In this document: positions 39,394-47,866 of the stretch, one piece after another
Position numbering within the stretch: the stretch's first letter is position 1
How the letters are laid out: each line of letters opens with the position of its first letter
Assembly: GCF_000308455.1 (NCBI RefSeq)
Contig: NZ_BAFP01000089.1
Coordinates: 32,305 to 96,304, forward strand
Length of the DNA: 64,000 nt
Reading direction: 5' to 3'
Source: Nocardia abscessus NBRC 100374
GTDB lineage: Bacteria > Actinomycetota > Actinomycetes > Mycobacteriales > Mycobacteriaceae
Made by a program: the position numbers and the translations under genes
The notes under the pieces: model-generated
The model's database searches: none
What the model was told of the DNA's origin: nothing
Seen by the model: the letters and a program-made list of their open reading frames with translations, nothing else

Positions 39394-42300
39394 CGCGCGG
39401 CCTCCCCGGCCAGCAGCGCGGAGAGCGCGACGACCAGATCGGCGGGCGGGTACCAGTCGAAGACGCCGCACCCCGCCGGTGTCTGCGGTCCGATCATGCC
39501 GCGCACGAACAGGTACCGAACTCCACCGAGATGCCGGGCGGGGTCGTAACCGGGTAGCCGCCAGCGCAGATACCGGTGCAGCGCAACCGAATACAGCAGC
39601 GCTTGCAGCGGATAGTGCGAACGCAGCATCTCGGCGGCCATGCGGTCGCGGGTGTAGTGCGCGACGGTGAGATCGCCGGTGCCCAGCCGATTGGTCTTGT
39701 AGTCGACGACCACGAATCGCGGGCCCGCGCCGCCGTCGACGCGCAGCACCGCGTCGATGCTGCCGGTCAGGTACCCGCGCAGCGGTATGTCCTCCAGCGC
39801 CGCCAGCTGGTCGGCGTACATGGACAGCTCGTCTTCCTCCGGAAGGTGCCCGCGCAGCAGGTCGGCGATGCGACGCAGTGTCGCCGCGGTGGCGCCGACG
39901 TGTTCCCCGCCCGCCAGTGGCAGTTCGAACTCGAGTTCGCTGAGACGGTCGCGGGGCGAGATGTCGGCCAGGCAGCCGCCCTCGAGTGGGGTACGCAGCA
40001 CCGCGAGCAGCGCGGTGGCCAGCACGTCCGGGTCCATGTCGGCCATCAGCTCGTCCACCGCCTCGCGGCACCGGTCGTGTACCTCGGCCGCCAGATCCGC
40101 ACGGCCGGTGTCGATCCGCTCCAGGACGCCGTGCACCAGGGTGCCGAACTCCGCGCCGTAAGGTAGCGCGTTCATCAGCGAGGCCGCGCTTGTTTCCTGC
40201 GGTTCCGCCGCGCCGATCAGGGGAGTACCGGCGGGCTCGTCGCCCAGCCCTCTGGGATCCTCCGGTTCGCTGCCGGATTCGGGTACGACCGCCTCGTGCG
40301 CCGAGGCGGTCAGGGCCGAGTACGACGTGCGCCGCCACTGCTGATCCAGCACCCGGTCGAATCGGGCGGCGGCCAGTTCGCCCTGCGCGGCCGCGGTGCG
40401 CACCCGCCGGACGGCGACGTCGTCGGTTCCGGCCACCGCCGTCACCGAGATCGCCGCGGCCGCGTCCTGCGCCCACGCCGAAAGCGACTGGGCGGCAACG
40501 GTATCCGCGGGGACCGGCGCGCGCGTGGCGACGACGGCGCCACGATCGGCACGCCCGAAGACCATCCGGTGCAGCGGCGAGGCCGCGGTGGTGATCGCGG
40601 GCGCCCACCAGGCGACGATCTGGCACATCGCCCGGGTCAGCGCGACGTACAGCAGGCGCAGCTCCTCCCCCGCCTCCTCGGCTTCGCTGCGTGCCTTGCG
40701 TTCGGCGTATCCCGGGGCATCCGGTCCGCCGACGTCCAGCACGCGCGCACCGTCGTCGGCGTGGAACAGCAACGTCGCCGGATAGGGGTTCTTCGCGCTG
40801 TCCCAGGCGAACGGCAGGTAGACGACCGGGAATTCGAGTCCCTTGCTGGCATGCACGGTGGCGATCTGCACGGCGGCGGCGTCCCGGTCGAGTCTGCGGC
40901 TGCGATCGGCGACGGCGCCGGAGGCGGGGTCGCGTACCCGGTCGGCCAGCCACCGGGTCAGCGCGGTCAGCCCGAGACCCTCGGTGAGCGCGACCTGGTC
41001 GAGCAGCTGCGCGATGTGCCGCAGGTCGGTGAGCTGCCGTTCCCCGTTCTCCACGGCGAGCAGCCGCTGTGCCAGTCCCGTTTCGGCGGAGAGCTTCTCG
41101 AAGACGGCCGCGAATCCCGCGCGGGTGAACAACCGCGCGGCCTCGCGCAATTGGGCGCTGATCCGGCCGACCAGATCGGCGCCCCCGCTGTCGATCTCGG
41201 CCGCGGTCACGCCCAGCAGCGGTGTGCACGCGGCCAGCCGCACGCGGTCGCCGCGGTGCGGCTGTTCCAGCGCGCGCAGCACCCACAGCCAGTCGGTGGC
41301 GCTGCTGGTCGCGAAGACGCTGACGCCGCCGGCGAGCACGGAAGCGACGCCGACGCGATCCAGCGCCGCGCGGACCACGTCGATCTGCGAGCGGGTTCGC
41401 ACCAGCACCGCGATGTCGCCGGGGCCGATCGGTCCGCGTGCCGCGTCCACCGGGCGGTCGGGGATCGAATCGCCATCGGCGGAAGCGGGTTCGGCCTTGC
41501 CGTCCAGCAGCACTCCGGATTCGAGCAAGCGGACGATGTCGGCGGCGAGATCGTCGGCGACCTTGGCCCGCATCCGACCGACGGCCGGGAAACCGGATTT
41601 GTTCAGCGGCCCGGCGCCGGTGCGCGGCAGGCATCGGACACGCATCGGAGTGGTGAGTTCGCCGGGGCCGGACAGCCGCGACCACGGCCTGGTCGGGGCG
41701 ACCGGGTAGACGCGGATCTCCTCGTGGCCCAATGCCGCGCCGCCGTGCAGGTGGTCCAGCGCCGCGAGCAGTCCCGCGTCGCTGCGCCAGTTCGTGGTGA
41801 GCTCCCTGCGGGTGTCGGCGTGCGCGACGGCGTCGAGGTAGCTGAGCACTTCCGCGCCGCGGAAGGCGTAGATCGCCTGTTTGGGATCGCCGACCAGCAC
41901 CAGGGTGGCGTGCCCGTGGAAGGACTTGCGCAGGATGTCCCATTGCAAGGGGTCGGTGTCCTGGAATTCGTCGACCAGGGCGACGCGGTAGCGCGCGCGG
42001 ATGCGCAGGCACGCGCGCGGGCCGTGCTCCGGATCGGCGAGCACTTCGTGCAGCAGCACCAGCAAATCGTCGAAGTCGCGCAGCCCGGCCAGCCGTTTGC
42101 GGCGCTCGGTCTCCGCGCGCACCGCATGCGCGAACGCCACCCGCTCCCCCGCGCCGGATTCGCCGTCGGGCACGAGCGCCGCGTGCCGGTCCCGCACCGC
42201 GGCCAGCGCGAGCGTGCGGGCCTCTTTCACCGAGAACGGCGGTTCGGCGCGGGCATAGCGATGCAGATACAGGTCGTCGACGACGGTGCCGACGAGGTCG

Positions 42301-42791
42301 TCGACGGTCTCCACCAGCCGGGTGCCGGGATCGTGTTCACCGGCGAGCCCGAGTTCGTCGAGCATGCGCTGACAGAAGCTGTGCGTGGTGGCGATGGTGC
42401 CCGCGTCGAAATCCGACAGTGCCGTCAGCAGCCGCCGCTGCCGCAGCCGGACCTCGCCCTCGTCGGCCTGCGCGAGATACCGCACCAGTTCGTCGGCGTG
42501 CGCCCGCGCCGCTGCCGGATCAGCCAATCCGGCAGCGACCGCGACGAATCGGTCGCGGGTGCGTTCCCGCAGCTCCTGGGTCGCCGCCCGGCTGAACGTC
42601 ACCAGCAGCAGCTCGGAGACATCGATGCCGGCCTCCGCGACGTAGCGCACGGCGAGACCGACGATCGCGTGCGTCTTGCCGGTGCCCGCGCTGGCCTCCA
42701 GCACGGTCGTACCGGTGGGCAAGGGCCCGTACGCCTCGAACGCGGCGGCGGCGAAAGCGCTTGCCGGGAAGGAGGTCTCCTGCACGGTCAT
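39390..42791 (-). CDS. recB: Exonuclease V beta subunit RecB
   Basis: 1133 residues from ATG 42791 (GGAGG site). UvrD-type helicase motifs: 'TTVLEASAGTGKTHAIVGLAVRYV' (Walker A), 'RYRVALVDEFQDTDPLQWDILR' (Walker B), 'ATLVLVGDPKQAIYAFRGAEV', 'TVHASKGLEFPVVYLPF' and 'RLLYVALTRAMCQIV'. The C-terminal nuclease domain is intact, with 'RFVVVDYKTNRLG' carrying the Asp and Lys of the active site and 'MAAEMLRSHYPLQALLYSVALHRYL'. RecB is the 3'-5' motor and nuclease of RecBCD. It lies 223 bases after recC with no gene between. Confidence 0.95.
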   Translation of the reverse strand: MTVQETSFPASAFAAAAFEAYGPLPTGTTVLEASAGTGKTHAIVGLAVRYVAEAGIDVSELLLVTFSRAATQELRERTRDRFVAVAAGLADPAAARAHADELVRYLAQADEGEVRLRQRRLLTALSDFDAGTIATTHSFCQRMLDELGLAGEHDPGTRLVETVDDLVGTVVDDLYLHRYARAEPPFSVKEARTLALAAVRDRHAALVPDGESGAGERVAFAHAVRAETERRKRLAGLRDFDDLLVLLHEVLADPEHGPRACLRIRARYRVALVDEFQDTDPLQWDILRKSFHGHATLVLVGDPKQAIYAFRGAEVLSYLDAVAHADTRRELTTNWRSDAGLLAALDHLHGGAALGHEEIRVYPVAPTRPWSRLSGPGELTTPMRVRCLPRTGAGPLNKSGFPAVGRMRAKVADDLAADIVRLLESGVLLDGKAEPASADGDSIPDRPVDAARGPIGPGDIAVLVRTRSQIDVVRAALDRVGVASVLAGGVSVFATSSATDWLWVLRALEQPHRGDRVRLAACTPLLGVTAAEIDSGGADLVGRISAQLREAARLFTRAGFAAVFEKLSAETGLAQRLLAVENGERQLTDLRHIAQLLDQVALTEGLGLTALTRWLADRVRDPASGAVADRSRRLDRDAAAVQIATVHASKGLEFPVVYLPFAWDSAKNPYPATLLFHADDGARVLDVGGPDAPGYAERKARSEAEEAGEELRLLYVALTRAMCQIVAWWAPAITTAASPLHRMVFGRADRGAVVATRAPVPADTVAAQSLSAWAQDAAAAISVTAVAGTDDVAVRRVRTAAAQGELAAARFDRVLDQQWRRTSYSALTASAHEAVVPESGSEPEDPRGLGDEPAGTPLIGAAEPQETSAASLMNALPYGAEFGTLVHGVLERIDTGRADLAAEVHDRCREAVDELMADMDPDVLATALLAVLRTPLEGGCLADISPRDRLSELEFELPLAGGEHVGATAATLRRIADLLRGHLPEEDELSMYADQLAALEDIPLRGYLTGSIDAVLRVDGGAGPRFVVVDYKTNRLGTGDLTVAHYTRDRMAAEMLRSHYPLQALLYSVALHRYLRWRLPGYDPARHLGGVRYLFVRGMIGPQTPAGCGVFDWYPPADLVVALSALLAGEAAR

Positions 42792-43014
42792 GCGTGCCTC
42801 CTTCCTGCGCGGCCGGTGGTCACGCGGTCCGCGGTCGTCGCGATCTTCCCGGTGACCGGCCACGCCGCACGGACTCGCTCCCGAAACGACTGTCCGAGCT
42901 GACATTCTGCCGCGCGCCCGGGCGCCCACCGGCGACCGACACGCGCCGTGCCGGTGTATCCCGGTCTTCCGCACCACATCACGTCCCGCCGGCGACCGGC
43001 CCTCTCGTGATCGG

Positions 43015-46000
43015 TCACGGCTGGCCCTGGCTTTCCGCGGCCAGCAGCGGAGCCCACATCCGCCGCGCCAGCGCGCCGAAGCGGGTGCTCTCACCGGGCT
43101 CGCCCGCCGGAGCGGGCGCGGCCATGAGGTTCTCGAGCCGGGGCGCCGGACCCCAGACGTAGCGCAGGTGGCGGTCGGTGTGATCGCCGAAGGGCCCGGG
43201 ACCGTTGGGGCCGCCGTTGAATTCGCGTTCCGCCGCGGCGATCGCGTCGTCGGTGCCCGCGCCGCGGAAACGGCGCTCGGCGTAGATCGCGCTGGCGGTG
43301 GGCGCGACGGGCAGCGGTTCGGTCAGGCCCGCGTCGCGCAACGCGACGAGTTCGCGCAGGATCTGCCCGGCCACCGCCACGTCGGGCGCGGTGAGCTCAC
43401 AACGCCAGGTGGGGCGGCCGAATTGGCCGCGACCGGTGCTCACCGCCCGCCAGGAGCGGTCCTCGGTGACGGTCAGCGCCAGCAGCGAGACCCATGCTCC
43501 GATGCGGTGTTTGGGAGCCAGCCGGGAAAAGGTGGTGCGAACCAGGGTTTCGCCGCGCACCTCGGGCACGGTGCCGGTGAGCCTGCGCCCGTTGCCGAGA
43601 TCGACCGCGATGTCCACCGCGCGGACCTGGCCCGCGTAGTCCGCCTGCGCCGCGCGCACCAACCGGTCCACGGTGTGCTCGACCTCGTCGAGCACGGCGG
43701 CGCCGAACCCGAACGGCGGCAACGTGCCGCGCCGCCATTCCGCCGCCCGCAGCCCGGCCGGGTCCGCGCCGGTCAGGCGGGCGGTGAGCAAACGTTCGCC
43801 CAGCTCCCACTTGGCCAGGCCGTCGAGCTCGATGGGCAGCCGTTCGGCGATGTCCTCGTCGTGCTCGGGAACCCGCAGGCCCAGACGCTGCCACAGGAAC
43901 GCGCGCACCGGATGCTCCACGAACGCGATCAGGTCGGTCAGCGCGACATCCGCCGCTTCCGCGGCGGGCAGCGGCGCGGCCAGGAAATCGGGACGCGGCC
44001 GCGCGGGCCCGTCGGCCGCGTACGCGCCGGCCAAGGCCACCGTGTCGAAGCTGAACGGCTGCTCGGCGCGGAAATTCCGGCGGTCGAACGACTGCAGCGG
44101 ATGCCGCGTCACCACCGCGCGCATCGCCGCGGCGCCGACATGGACCCGCAGCGCGTCCAGCACTTCGGCGACCGGAATGGCGGGCGGCCGGTGCGCCCCG
44201 CTCACCGGATCGGCGCCGGTGTGGAACACCAGCAGCGTGTCCCGGGCCGCGAGGATCGCATCCAGCAGCAGTTGCCGGTCCTCGCTGCGCGCATCCCGTT
44301 CGCCCAGCAGGGGTTCGCGAGCGAGCACGTCGTCGCCGTCCGCGGCGCTCGCGCGCGGAAACACCTCGTCGTCCAGTCCGAGTAACACGACCACCCGGTG
44401 CGGCACCGACCGCATCGGCACCATCGTGCAGACGGTCAGCTCACCGGTGCGGAAGTTGGCCCTGGTGGGGCGCGCCGCCAGCCGTGAACGCAGCAGGACG
44501 CCCACATCGGTCAGCCGCAACGGCACCTCGCCCGCGTGCCCGGTGGCGGCGGCCAGTTCCTGCCTGGCCTCGGTGCGCACCCAGGCCTGCGCGTCGGGGA
44601 CGTCGGTCAGCAGATCGAGCGCGCGGCCGAGCGCCGCCGCCCACTCGTGCGCGGGCCGGGGCCCGCGCAGGTCGCGCAGGCAGACCGCGAGCCGATCGAT
44701 GAACTCCGCGAAGCGTCCGGCCAGGTCGACGTCGTTGCTGTCCACGTCGTCCAAGGGCAGCGCGAGATCCAGCCAGTCGTCGGAGGTCTCGCCCGCGGTG
44801 ACGCCGAGCAGGATCCGGTCCACCGCGCTGTTGAGCGTGTTCTGCGCGAAATCGGCGAGCCCGAACGCCTGGCGCTGACGCTGCCCGATCCCCCACCGCG
44901 CGCCGGACTCGGCGGCCCATTCACGCAGCCGCTCGATGTCGTCGTCGTCGAATCCGCAACGCCGCCGGACGGTTTCGGCGGCGGCGAGATCGAGCACCTG
45001 AGTAACCGTCACCCGGCCGTCGGCCAGCTCGAGCAGTACCGCGATCACCGCGAGCAGCGGATTGGTCACCCCGCGCCCCCGGTCGGCCAGGCGCACCCGC
45101 AACCGGTGCGCCGGATGCTCCGCATCGGCTTGCGGCTCGGGCGATCCCGCGGTGCGCTGCCCGAACGCCGCGCGCACCAGCGGCGCGTACGCCTCCACCT
45201 CGGGGCACATGATCAGCACGTCACGCGGTTCCAGCGTCGGGTCGGCCGCGAACAGCCCGAGCAGGCATTCCCGCAGCACCTCCACCTGTCGCGCCGGGCC
45301 GTGACACGCGTGCACCTGTACGGTGCCGTCGGCGCCGACCGCCCCCGGCGCCGGCGGCCACCGATCGTCCCGGATACCCGCCTGCAGCGCCTTCAGCAAC
45401 GTCGGAGGTGGAGCGGTCTCCGGCGCAAGGTCTTCGGATCGAGCCGCGGCAATCGGATGATAGGTGTCCGAGCCGTCGGCGGCGGGCGCGGCGAGCCGCT
45501 GCTGGAGTTCCCGGACGTCGCGGGCCAGTCCCGCCAGGAGCGGGTGCGCGACCGCCGTGGCGCTCACGTCCTCGGCGCGCGTACGGGCCACGGGCAGCTC
45601 CCGCAGGGCCGACCAGAGGACCGGGCTCGGATGGACGAGCCACAGATGCACGTCGCGGGCGGCGGCCAGCGCCGACAGCACGGCGAGTTGGTCGCTGGGC
45701 AATCTGGTCACACCGAACAGCGACAACCGCGGTGGCAGCGCGACCAGATCCGGCCGCGCGCGCAGCCGCGCGCAAGCGGCGTCGAGCCGTTCGGCCGGGC
45801 TCGGCTCCCCGATCTCGGCGCGCAGCCCGCGCCACAGCATCGGCTGCCAGAGCAGGTCCTCGGGCATCGCGGCGCCCGCGCCGTCGGTGTCCGAACCCGC
45901 CGCCCACTCGGTGATCAGCGTGGGCCGTTGGGCCGCATAGCTGTCGAACAGCGCGGCGATCTGGGCAGCGGTCCCGTAGCGCCGGCCGACGCGGTGCGCG

Positions 46001-46389
46001 GCGCCCGCGCTGTCCCGTGCGCCGAGGTGCCTGGCCAGCACCGCGCACCACGGCTCGGCCAGCGACGCATCGATCACCCGCAGCAGCGTCCACACCGCCC
46101 GCTCCTGCGCCCACGGATCCTGCGCGGGCAGCACGCCGCTCGCCGCGGCCAAGACCTCGCCGACCAGCGCGGCAGGCGAGGGAAAAGCGACATTGGCGCA
46201 CACGCCGTCGGCCGAACCGTCCGCGCCGAGCACACCGGAGAGCGTCTGCGTCAGCCAGCGCTCCACGCCTTTCGCGGGCACCGCCACCACCTCGGCCGCG
46301 AACGGGTCTTCCTGCGGCTGGGCCAGCACTCCCGCCAGCGCCCGGGCGAGAACGTCGGCGCGCTCGGCACGGTGGATGTGCAGCGGCAT
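43015..46389 (-). CDS. recC: Exonuclease V gamma subunit RecC
   Basis: 1124 residues from ATG 46389, in keeping with RecC. 'MPLHIHRAERADVLARALAGVL' and 'FAAEVVAVPAKGVERWLTQTLS' form the usual RecC beginning. Helicase-like folds lack the Walker residues ('ALPPRLSLFGVTRLPSDQLAVLSALAAARDVHLWLVHPSP'), and 'VVLLGLDDEVFPR', 'LIAFVEHPVRAFLWQRLGLRVPEHDED' and 'WVSLLALTV' are conserved RecC blocks. RecC scans for Chi sequences and holds the complex together. It is the first gene of the leftward repair unit and faces the 68-residue gene at 46640. Confidence 0.94.
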   Translation of the reverse strand: MPLHIHRAERADVLARALAGVLAQPQEDPFAAEVVAVPAKGVERWLTQTLSGVLGADGSADGVCANVAFPSPAALVGEVLAAASGVLPAQDPWAQERAVWTLLRVIDASLAEPWCAVLARHLGARDSAGAAHRVGRRYGTAAQIAALFDSYAAQRPTLITEWAAGSDTDGAGAAMPEDLLWQPMLWRGLRAEIGEPSPAERLDAACARLRARPDLVALPPRLSLFGVTRLPSDQLAVLSALAAARDVHLWLVHPSPVLWSALRELPVARTRAEDVSATAVAHPLLAGLARDVRELQQRLAAPAADGSDTYHPIAAARSEDLAPETAPPPTLLKALQAGIRDDRWPPAPGAVGADGTVQVHACHGPARQVEVLRECLLGLFAADPTLEPRDVLIMCPEVEAYAPLVRAAFGQRTAGSPEPQADAEHPAHRLRVRLADRGRGVTNPLLAVIAVLLELADGRVTVTQVLDLAAAETVRRRCGFDDDDIERLREWAAESGARWGIGQRQRQAFGLADFAQNTLNSAVDRILLGVTAGETSDDWLDLALPLDDVDSNDVDLAGRFAEFIDRLAVCLRDLRGPRPAHEWAAALGRALDLLTDVPDAQAWVRTEARQELAAATGHAGEVPLRLTDVGVLLRSRLAARPTRANFRTGELTVCTMVPMRSVPHRVVVLLGLDDEVFPRASAADGDDVLAREPLLGERDARSEDRQLLLDAILAARDTLLVFHTGADPVSGAHRPPAIPVAEVLDALRVHVGAAAMRAVVTRHPLQSFDRRNFRAEQPFSFDTVALAGAYAADGPARPRPDFLAAPLPAAEAADVALTDLIAFVEHPVRAFLWQRLGLRVPEHDEDIAERLPIELDGLAKWELGERLLTARLTGADPAGLRAAEWRRGTLPPFGFGAAVLDEVEHTVDRLVRAAQADYAGQVRAVDIAVDLGNGRRLTGTVPEVRGETLVRTTFSRLAPKHRIGAWVSLLALTVTEDRSWRAVSTGRGQFGRPTWRCELTAPDVAVAGQILRELVALRDAGLTEPLPVAPTASAIYAERRFRGAGTDDAIAAAEREFNGGPNGPGPFGDHTDRHLRYVWGPAPRLENLMAAPAPAGEPGESTRFGALARRMWAPLLAAESQGQP

Positions 46390-46568
46390 CTGCGCCCTCT
46401 CGATCGATGGTGTCCGGGTGCGCTGGCCTCGGACTTCGTGCACGTTTATACGCCCAGCGACCGACGCGCAACTGCACCGCCCCACCCGGACGCCAGTGAA
46501 ATAGACCACACGAGAACGGATTACTTCGCCGTGTCACGCGGGGACCGCCGCGGCCGTGTGCGACAGTG

Positions 46569-46624
46569 CTGCACCGGGGAGGTAAGAGTTTGCACCGGGG
46601 CGGAACGAGAGAGCTGCACCGAAA
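46569..46624 (+). repeat. Three short direct repeats before a small gene
   Basis: CTGCACCGGGG at 46569-46579, TTGCACCGGGG at 46590-46600 and CTGCACCGAAA at 46614-46624 repeat at spacings of 21 and 24 bases, about two helical turns, in the recC/46640 divergent region. A further CTGCACCG lies near 46475. They could be regulator sites, and the G-rich ends resemble ribosome sites. Confidence 0.4.
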
Positions 46625-46639
46625 GGCTGGTTCGCGTTC

Positions 46640-46846
46640 ATGGATGCGATGGTGATTCCCCTGGTCCCGAAAGGCGGATTCACGGTCCGCCGGGTCGGTG
46701 ACCGCTGGGAGCTCGTCAACTCGCGCAACTACGGTCGCACCGTCGTTCTGCATTCCTGGCCCCGGGATCGGCACACCGAGGCGTTCGAGCACTGCTACCG
46801 GCTCAACGGACGCACCGTCGAGGAACTGCGCGCCGCCTTCCGCTGA
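46640..46846 (+). CDS. Small conserved-looking protein (68 aa), unknown
   Basis: 68 residues from ATG 46640 (or ATG 46649). The sequence reads as a compact beta-beta-alpha unit ('GGFTVRRVGDRWELVNSRNYGRTVVLHSWPRDRHTEAFEHCYRLNG', then 'RTVEELRAAF'), with no signal or membrane segment. Codon use suits a real high-GC gene. An AAAGG at 46622-46626 is a rather distant ribosome site. It faces recC across 250 bases with direct repeats between. I do not recognise the family. Confidence 0.55.
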   Translation: MDAMVIPLVPKGGFTVRRVGDRWELVNSRNYGRTVVLHSWPRDRHTEAFEHCYRLNGRTVEELRAAFR

Positions 46847-46972
46847 CGTGCCCCGGCCTGCGGCGTCGTGCGAAAACTTTTGCGCCGCAGGTGCCCGAAA
46901 TGGGCGTTAGCACACCCCGCGGCCGAGCTCAAGACGTGCGTCCGGACCCGCGATGTGCGATCGTGGTCCCTC

Positions 46973-47857
46973 GTGCGTTATCCGTCCGCCGCCACCCGAA
47001 CCGTTCCCCGTGTGGCCGCCTCCGCCTGTGTCCTCGCCGCCGTGGCGATCATCGCCCCGAGCCTGCCCGCCGCACTACCGATCGCGGGCGCCGCGCCGCT
47101 CGCGCACACCCAGGGGTGCCTGTCCGGTTTCGACTGCGATATGAGCAGCCGCATCGCGAAGGCCGACGCCTACCTCAACAGCCGTCCCGGGGTCACCGGC
47201 TACGTCCTGCGCGACCGGGTCTCGGGCGGGGTCTACGCCAACGCCAACGCCGAGAACGCGGTCTGGACCGCGTCCACGATCAAGCTCGCGATCGCCGCCG
47301 ATCTGCTCAACCGGGCCCGGGTCGGCGCCATCTCGCTATCGCCGGAGGACCGCGGACTGCTGGAGGGGATGCTCGCGACCTCGAACGACGGCGCCGCCGA
47401 TCTGCTGTGGACCAAATACTCGGGATTCGACCGGATGGCGTTCAACAACGCCTTCCGCGCCAACGGGATGTCCTCGCTGGTTCCGCAGCCCACCAACACC
47501 GCGCTGTTCCCGGACTGGTCGTTCCAGAAGTGCACCGCCGCCGACCTCGACCGGCTGATGGACCACATCCTCAACCACATGCATCCCGACGACCGCAACT
47601 ACCTGGTCGACCGGATGCGCGCGGTGGACTCCAACCAGCACTGGGGCGTGTGGGGCGCGGGCGCGAGCATGCGTCCCGGACTGAAGAACGGCTGGTCGGC
47701 CGAACAGGGCGGCTGGGTGGTCAACTCGGTCGGTTTCGCGGGACCGGGCGAGCACTACACCTTGGCCATCATGAGTTCGCTGGGTGACGCGGGCGGCTAC
47801 ACCGAGGGCGCCGACACCGACACCAAGCTCGCGGAGATCCTGCTCGCCGGGCGCTGA
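46973..47857 (+). CDS. Secreted serine hydrolase with class A beta-lactamase fold
   Basis: 294 residues from GTG 46973, chosen because a signal sequence ('VAASACVLAAVAIIAPSLPAAL') then sits near the N-terminus. The active-site Ser-x-x-Lys is 'TASTIKLAIAADLL' (near residue 100). The second motif is 'ATSNDGAADLL' (SND rather than SDN) and the third is 'LKNGWSAEQGGW' (KNG rather than KTG). Two Cys ('QGCLSGFDCDMS') may form a disulfide. The fold matches the beta-lactamase2 family. The altered motifs argue that it is a housekeeping hydrolase or peptidase rather than an efficient beta-lactamase. Confidence 0.82.
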   Translation: MRYPSAATRTVPRVAASACVLAAVAIIAPSLPAALPIAGAAPLAHTQGCLSGFDCDMSSRIAKADAYLNSRPGVTGYVLRDRVSGGVYANANAENAVWTASTIKLAIAADLLNRARVGAISLSPEDRGLLEGMLATSNDGAADLLWTKYSGFDRMAFNNAFRANGMSSLVPQPTNTALFPDWSFQKCTAADLDRLMDHILNHMHPDDRNYLVDRMRAVDSNQHWGVWGAGASMRPGLKNGWSAEQGGWVVNSVGFAGPGEHYTLAIMSSLGDAGGYTEGADTDTKLAEILLAGR

Positions 47858-47866
47858 CGCGCCGCC

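Noticed and set aside
37495..42012. 1505-codon continuous minus-strand frame reading from within recB into recD
   Set aside because: The recD frame stays open upstream through recB in another frame by GC bias. The recB nuclease motifs require the recB frame and its stop at 39390, and the recD start at 39393 overlaps it.
40296..42902. 868-codon frame opposite recB
   Set aside because: The sense frame carries full helicase and nuclease motifs; the antisense frame has none.
42792..43014. Candidate small gene between recC and recB
   Set aside because: Only short shadow frames; composition gives no sign of a separate protein.
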